Positions 58,236 through 64,000 of a stretch of 64,000 bases of DNA are shown one piece after another. Numbering within the stretch: the first letter of the stretch is position 1; every line of letters starts with the position of its first letter. The notes beneath the pieces were generated by a model. The model made no database searches, was not told the DNA's origin, and saw nothing but the letters and a program-made list of their open reading frames with translations. Origin of the DNA: Auriscalpium vulgare. Taxonomy: Eukaryota > Basidiomycota > Agaricomycetes > Russulales > Auriscalpiaceae. The stretch lies in assembly GCA_019915015.1 (NCBI GenBank), contig JAHBBC010000006.1, positions 682,001 through 746,000 on the forward strand, given 5' to 3'. A program made the translations under genes and the position numbers.

Positions 58236-58714
58236 TGTTGGAATGAGCAAGCGCGCCCGCGTCTTCGCTCGGACTTCGGTTTCTTGTCGCGATCAGTTCT
58301 TCTTTAATATTCGGGCACCTTCGTATCTCGTGGCTTGTTCTCGATCACCCTTTCGGATTTACCTTTCCTCTATCGCACTTCTGCACAGGTTCCATTCAGT
58401 TATGTCTTTAACTCATATGATAAGCACGCCGCATCACTACAGTACTCTGTTCGTGCCTGCGGTCTCGCACCCGAAACCCCTACTATAAATATGGCCCCTT
58501 GTTACAGCGTCACCTCAGACTCTTGCCCGCTATCGTGCGCGAGACTGAGGTGAGTATTCGGACTCTTACTTATGTTCTTCATTGTGCTCATTCCCTACCT
58601 AGTTAGATTGTTTCCTTCTAGGTGAATACAATCAGACTCTTGCCCGCTATCGTGCGCGAGACTGAGTTAGATTGTTTCCTTCTAGCCCGCGCACGAGATT
58701 GTCTCAAATCTACA
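58236..58714 (+). repeat. 3' LTR of copia element
   Basis: 479 bp, same ends as the 5' LTR, one visible substitution at 58377. TATAAATA at 58484-58491. Confidence 0.95.
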
Positions 58715-60938
58715 CAGGATGACCAGAAGGTCTCAAGCTTACTGCCTCTTTGAGTAGAACAATGGCCTCTTCAAGGTGTGACATTGTGCCCTGCCGCTGA
58801 AATTGTGTCTGCAGAGCATATGCTAGATTTTCGAGACTACCTGAGCGATTAGGATGACCAAAAGGTCTCAAGCTCAGGGCCTCTCTATTTAGCACAATAA
58901 TCTCTGACAGATCTGACATTGTGCCCAGCTGTTCAAACCGACTGTGAAGAGTAGTTGCTAGGTTATGGAGACTCTTTGAGTGATCAGGATGACCAGAAGG
59001 TCTCAAGCTCAGGGCCTCTCTTTGCAGCAGAATTGCCTCTTCCAGATCTGACATTGCACCCAGTTGTTTAAACTGGGTCCACACAGCAATTGCTAGGTTA
59101 GTGAGACTCTCATAACAATCAGAATGGCCAGAAGGTCTCAAGTCCAGGGCCTCTCTATGCAGCACAATGGCCTCTTCCAGGTGTAGCATATCTCCCTGAT
59201 GTAGAAACTGGGTGTGCAAGGCACTTGCTAGGTTGTTGAGAATTCCGAAGTGAAGAGAATGACCTGAAGGTCTCAAGCTCCAAGCCTCTCTGTACAGCAC
59301 AATGGCCTCTTCCAGATCTGACATTGTGCCCAGCTGATCAAACTGAGATACCAATGCACGTGCTAGGTTTTTCAGACTATCAAAATGATCAGGATGATCT
59401 GAAGGTCTCAAGCTCAGGGCTTCTCTATATAGCACAATGGCTTCTTTCAGATCTGATATTGTGCCCTGACGCTCAAACTGGTCCTGCACAGCATTTGCCA
59501 GGTTATTGAGATTATTTAATCGATCTGGATGACCAGGAGGTCTCAATCTCAGGGCCTCTCTGTGTAGTACAACTGCCTCTTCTAGATTTGATATTGTGCC
59601 CAGCTGCTCAAACTGAGCATACAATACATCTGCTAGGTCACTCAGACGAATTGAGTGATCAGGATGATTTAAAGGTGTCAAGCTTAGAGCCTCTCTGTAT
59701 AGTCTAATAGCCTCTTCCAGATGTACTATTGTGCCCAGTTGCTCAAAGTGGGTCTGCACAGCATATGCTAGGTAACAGAGACTATCTGAGCGATCAGGAT
59801 GATCAGAAGGTCTCAAGTTCAGGGCCTCTCTATACAGCTGAATTGCCTCTTCCAGATCTGGTATTCTACTAAACTGCTCAAAGCGAGTCTGCAAGGCACC
59901 TGCTAGGTTGTCAAGATTCTTTGATCGGAGAGGATGATCTGAAGGTGTCAAGTTCACTGCCTCTCTATGCAAGACAATAGCCTCTTCCAGATCTGATATT
60001 CTGCCCAGCTCCTTAAATTGGGTTCTCAATGTTTTTGCAGGGCTATTGAGAGTAACTGATCGACCAGGATAACCTGAAGGTCTCAGTTCCAGAGCCTCTC
60101 TGTGCAGCTCAATAGCCTCTTCCAGATTTGTTGTATTGCCCAACTGCTTAAACTGGACATGCAATGCACCTGCCAGGTTACTGAGACTTTGAAAGCGATT
60201 AGAATGACCTGAAGGTATCAAATTCAAGGCTTCCCTGTGTAGCACAATAGCCTCTTCTAGTTCTGACATTCTATCTGATTCCTCAAAATTGATCTGCAAA
60301 GCACCTGCTAGGTTGTTGATACCCAGGGGGCGAAGGGGGTGACCTGAAGGTATCAAGTTCAGAGCCTCCCTGTGCAGCACAATGGCCTCTTCTATATCTG
60401 ACATCCTGCCCAGCTGCTTGAACCGGCTTATCAATGAGTTTGCTAGGCTGCTAAGATTGGCTATGCAATAAGGGTGACCTGAAGGGCTCAAGTTCAGAGC
60501 CTCCCTGTACAGCACAATAGCCCCTTCCAGATTTGCCATATTGCGCACCTGCTCAAACTGAGCACACAATGCACCTGCCAGGTTCCTAAGACTCATTACA
60601 TGCTTGGAATGGTTTGAAGGTGTCAAGCTCAGGGCTTCTCTGTGTAATTCAATAGCCTCTTCCAGATCTGACATTGTGCCTATCTGCTCAAAATGAGTCT
60701 GCAGGGTATGGGCAAGATTGACAAGACTGAGCAAGCGGTCAGAATGATCTGGTGGCCTCAAGTGTAGTGCCTCTCTATGCAATGTGATAGCCTCTTCCAG
60801 TTCTGCAATAGTGCCCAGCTGCTCAAAATGGGTCTGCAAGGCACTAGCAAGGTTGTCTAGACTGAGAGCATGATTCGGAAGATCTGAGAGTCTCAGTGCC
60901 TCTATATGCAGTGTGATTTGCTGGTCAGTGTCTGTCAT
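58715..60938 (-). pseudogene. TPR-CHAT protein, 5' part (TPR array), split by copia element
   Basis: N-terminal part of the gene continued at 49287-47253. From ATG 60938 (MTDTDQQITLHIEALRLSDL) it encodes about 17 repeats of a 42-residue TPR-like unit. The consensus is L-x-NLA-x-ALQTQFEQLGTMSDL followed by EEAIVLHREALSLRPSGHPD. It is open and undamaged until the 3' LTR at 58714. TPR solenoids bind peptides or partner proteins; here the array would sense or hold the CHAT peptidase (inference). A TTTAG acceptor directly before the ATG and a GTGAGC donor near 60998 suggest one or more upstream exons, possibly reaching about 61135, so the true start may be further upstream. Together with the 3' part the uninterrupted protein would be about 1430 residues. 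Confidence 0.88.
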
Positions 60939-62334
60939 TGTGCCTAAATGAAAAGCAGGTGTCAAGAGAGACAGACAACACTAGGGACTGATGCTCACTA
61001 TGCCGGAATCTTTCCTGCTCGGTGAATTTGTTTGCTTCCAAGTGATGAGTGCCTGGCACAAAGAAACTAGTGTCAGTTGTCAGTTGTCTCTCCGAGGCAG
61101 CAGGGAGATGCACTCACAGCGACGAGATGGTGGTAGTTGAGGGCAAAGAGGCGGTTGCACAGCCTTATTGGTCATCGTGCAGACTGCGAAGGGCTCGTGT
61201 CGCCGGTTTCTGTTCCTTCTTGACCTCGAAGCTCGACGCTGGCTTTTGCTATCCCCCACGACCTCCAGCGATAGCCTGCATCGCACGCCAGGCTGGCCGA
61301 CTTCAAAAGGATCTCAGCATCATCAAGTCCTGGGCATCGCCTTGAATATGCGCTTCATCGACGACTTGGCGGTGTTCCATATGCTCATCTTTCAGCTCGC
61401 CCGAGTTGCAAGGTCTCAAAAGTCTACCACACCAACGGACGGAGGGGAGTTGCGGGGGCAGGATGCCGCGTTGAGGCGCATGTTCGAGGGTGACAAGGTG
61501 AGTCTGGGTCATTTTCAGTCCATTCGCGACGCTCAACTCGGCTACCGACACTGGATAGCGATACACCCACATTCGGACGTGTACAGGTAGTCCGAATACT
61601 TCCCATAGCTAACGACGGCGTCTCCAGATCGGCCATCCAACGCGAAAACCCGCCCTTTCGTGGCCGCCGCCTTGCGCTCGCGGCGCATACACCCCATCGA
61701 CGCCACGTCTCCATCATATTCCCTCGCCACAATAGCAACCCGCACGGCAGTCCACGGGCTTTTCGAGCGATAGTCTTCGATGGTCTTGCTCATCAAGTTG
61801 ATCTCGCGTCTTCATCTGCGGCGATTGCACCCGAGCTGAAGAGTAGCGCGCAGTTCTCGCGCAGACAACGGTCGCCGTGGATTGCCTGCTAGGAGACACG
61901 GTGTGATTGCTCTGTTCTTAACCAAGTACGAGTATACGTCGATGATTACAGAAACAATGAAAATGCTCGTGTCTGTACGAAGCTATCGTTTGGACTGCCT
62001 TGTCTCATCCTCCGTCAATGACTGCGAGGTTTGCGTGGACTTTTTTTTATTTGCGAGGGCGAAGGCCGATAACTGCGGCAGCGAGATGAGATGAGAGCGA
62101 GCGCGAAAGTGATCCACGCTGAAGAATGTCGCGCTCGCTATCATCTTCAGAGTCGCTCCGAGTCCTACCAGCGCGCGCGCCGGCCGTGCCTCCAACCACC
62201 TGTCTCAAGTACACCGGACACTTAGCGTTCAACGTGCAACGCTCGGGCTTGGGACAGCAAAGGAACGATGCGGGATTCAGCGCTCAACTCTTAAACGACG
62301 TGAGTACTACATTCGCGACGTAGATACGATGCAT
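60939..62334. other. Possible 5' exons of TPR-CHAT gene, otherwise no gene supported
   Basis: The minus strand has splice-like signals at about 60998 and 61052-61110 that could define small leader exons of the TPR-CHAT gene (one reading gives a segment with RLFALNYHHLVA). The rest (61170-62330) has several overlapping frames of 60-140 codons on both strands without recognisable domains. Sequence becomes GC-rich again toward the ABC transporter. Confidence 0.4.
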
Positions 62335-64000
62335 CTACGCCAAACGGTCCTTTGCGGCTTTGTCCTTTGCAGCCTGCTCCAGCTCCGCGAGCGTACCACT
62401 ATTCTGACACATGCTCCTGAAAATTCCGTTCTCCTTCCGGATCAAGTTCCACGGGGTATCGAACTCGGCGATTGAGCCTTTGTCGAGGATGATCAGACGA
62501 TCGTAGTCGATGACTGTCTTCAGGCGATGGGCAACTGCGCCCGCGCACGAAACAACTGCTTAGTGTTTACACAGTGGTGGGAGATGGATACTACTCACCG
62601 GTCAACAGCAGAGAACTACCGAACTCCTCACGAATGGTTGCCTGGATCTTCGAGTCCGTCGCGAAATCGATGCTGCTCGTAGCCTCGTCCAGGACGATGA
62701 TCGAGCTATGACGCATAAGCGCGCGGGCCATGGCGATCAGCTGGCGCTGGCCTTGCGAGAAGTTCACACCTCCCGCAGACACTTGTGTCTCGAGGGATAT
62801 CGGCGCTTTGGACTCCACGTCCGTGACGGACGGTGCAGCGGATGAGTTCGCTTCGGAAGGAGAGTTCCCGCTGGGAGAAGAGGGGCGGGTCCCTGCGCGG
62901 GATGCTTGGCGAGACGACTTTTGTGACTGGTACGCGCTCTCGGTGATCATTTGCACGCGGAATAGAACATCGAGACACTCGATGTCGTCATGCTCGTCTG
63001 CGTAATGCTGTCAAATCAAGTGCATAAATGCGAGATATGATCGACGCACCGAATGGATCCAAATTCTCTCTCAATGTTCCGGAGAACAGGGGCGCGTCCT
63101 GCGGGATGAATGTCTGATACAAATCCGCTTTCAGTTCAGATCACAGAAGAGCATACACATATACTACATACCAGACGAGAACGCAAGTCATGGACACCGA
63201 TCTTCGTGATGTCTATGCCGTCAATGAGGATTCTTCCGCTCGTTGGATCCGTCTACACAGCAAGGCATGAGTAAAGTCTTGACTGTCATCATGATCGCGA
63301 CTCACGAAGCGAAGGATGCTCATGGCAAGCGTTGACTTCCCGCTACCAGTACGTCCGAGCAGCCCGACCCGCTCCCTGCCCTTCAGGGAGAACGAGACGT
63401 CATGAAGGACGGCCGGAAGATCGGGAGCGTACTTCACAACGAGGTCCTCGACAACGATTAGACGGTTGCTCTCGTTGGACGGCCAGTAGGCAGGAGGGCG
63501 CGCAGACTCGATGATTGCGGGCGGCTCTTGAGGCAGATCGAGGTACTCGACCAACCTCTCGACGGAGCTAACGCCGACATCGATTCAATTATGTTGCTCG
63601 TGAATATGGGCGGAGCACACTTACTTGAGATCCAGCTCGAGTCCCGTCCAGCCACTGCATGCTTGGTAGATGCTCAAAGTGAAGATCATTGCGGATGTGA
63701 TACAGACACCGGCAAGACCTGCACTGATGTAGCCGGAGAGTGCAAATAGGGTGGTGATAAAAACTGCAACAGCACCCAGGGTGTCGAAGTTCAGCAGAAG
63801 CCAGCGGTTCGTCATCCAGAAGCTATACCACATCTGTTGTGGCTGCTTTTTAGCGTCTGAGACTCTAAAGACTATCTGAAACGCACCTGCGTAGTGAGAT
63901 CGATCTTCGAATGCAACCCATCGAGGAAACGCTGCTCAGCAGAGAACGCGCGCACTGTGACGATGCCCTCGAGCAGTTCGCTGAACCCAGAGAAAATGGG
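62335..64000 (-). CDS. Second ABCC transporter, 3' half (cut by window end)
   Basis: Closely similar, inverted copy of the 3' half of the transporter at 29883-36517. It covers the end of TMD2 ([20 protein letters not shown]), NBD2 Walker [10 protein letters not shown] (about 63334), the Ser-rich insertion, signature FSQGQRQ (about 62755) and Walker B IIVLDEAT (about 62690). It ends [16 protein letters not shown] with TAG at 62335-62337. Intron positions match the first copy, so it is a DNA-level duplicate and not retroposed. Differences are scattered and mostly conservative, for example LMRHSS for LLRHSS and EFGSSLL for EFGGSLL. No damage seen in the visible part. The 5' half lies beyond 64000. 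Confidence 0.9.

Larger units (their letters stand above)
49288..58714 (+). mobile_element. Ty1/copia LTR retrotransposon, interrupted by a hAT element
   Basis: Complete copia-type element: identical-length LTRs (479 bp, TG...CA ends), 5-bp target duplication, primer-binding site after the 5' LTR, gag-pol with domain order gag, protease, integrase, RT, RNase H, and a polypurine tract before the 3' LTR. Its own length without the inserted transposon and the extra hAT target copy is about 5.5 kb. It lies in the opposite orientation to the host TPR-CHAT gene. Confidence 0.96.

Noticed and set aside
62126..62323. 65-codon plus-strand frame beside the second ABC transporter
   Set aside because: No domain, no splice support, close to the transporter's 3' end; left unannotated.
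62730..63005. Plus-strand frame [12 protein letters not shown] and its twin at 35814-36128 on the minus strand
   Set aside because: Both are antisense to the same stretch of NBD2 in the two ABC transporter copies; their similarity only reflects the duplication.
1..64000. tRNA, rRNA and CRISPR arrays
   Set aside because: None recognised on either strand by reading. The tandem repeats found are coding arrays, LTRs or the degenerate repeat at 29 kb, and none has CRISPR-like regular spacers.

Overview
The window looks like nuclear DNA of a basidiomycete fungus, most likely an agaricomycete. The reasons are short introns (about 50-75 bp) with GT-AG and occasional GC-AG ends, GC-rich housekeeping exons, and lineage-typical families: agaricomycete BTB proteins, NACHT-WD40 STAND proteins, TPR-CHAT proteins and ABCC transporters. 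I cannot name the species. Exon boundaries were inferred by eye from splice motifs plus reading-frame continuity. I state where they are uncertain.

Layout. 1-2.4 kb has no supported gene. 2.4-9.2 kb is an AT-richer island with a NACHT-WD40 NLR-like gene carrying 19 very similar WD blades, followed by an N-terminally truncated CHAT peptidase homologue. 11.2-24 kb is GC-rich: a three-finger C2H2 protein, a BTB protein, a large minus-strand protein with a histone-fold-like N-terminus, and a Gly-rich protein. 25.1-28.8 kb is a decayed Na+/K+-type P-type ATPase. 29.9-36.5 kb is a complete ABCC transporter. 36.8-46.6 kb is a housekeeping block: a U1A/U2B''-type RRM protein, ceramide synthase, a large E2 ubiquitin-conjugating enzyme, a MOB1 kinase activator and a BTB-like protein.

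47.2-61 kb is a nested insertion. A minus-strand TPR-CHAT gene is split by a Ty1/copia LTR retrotransposon (49288-58714, 5-bp target duplication CAGGA, 479-bp LTRs with one visible mismatch). That element is itself split by a complete hAT transposon (52048-55944, 8-bp target duplication AGAACCGC). 62.3-64 kb is the 3' half of a second ABCC transporter, inverted relative to the first and closely similar to it.

The most interesting content is the NLR plus CHAT material. A STAND NTPase with a rapidly turning-over WD40 sensor lies next to a CHAT protease homologue. A second, TPR-bearing CHAT gene about 38 kb away has been interrupted very recently by nested mobile elements. In fungi, NACHT-WD40 proteins such as HET-E/HET-D act in non-self recognition and cell death, and CHAT is a caspase-like protease fold. 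A functional link here is inference.
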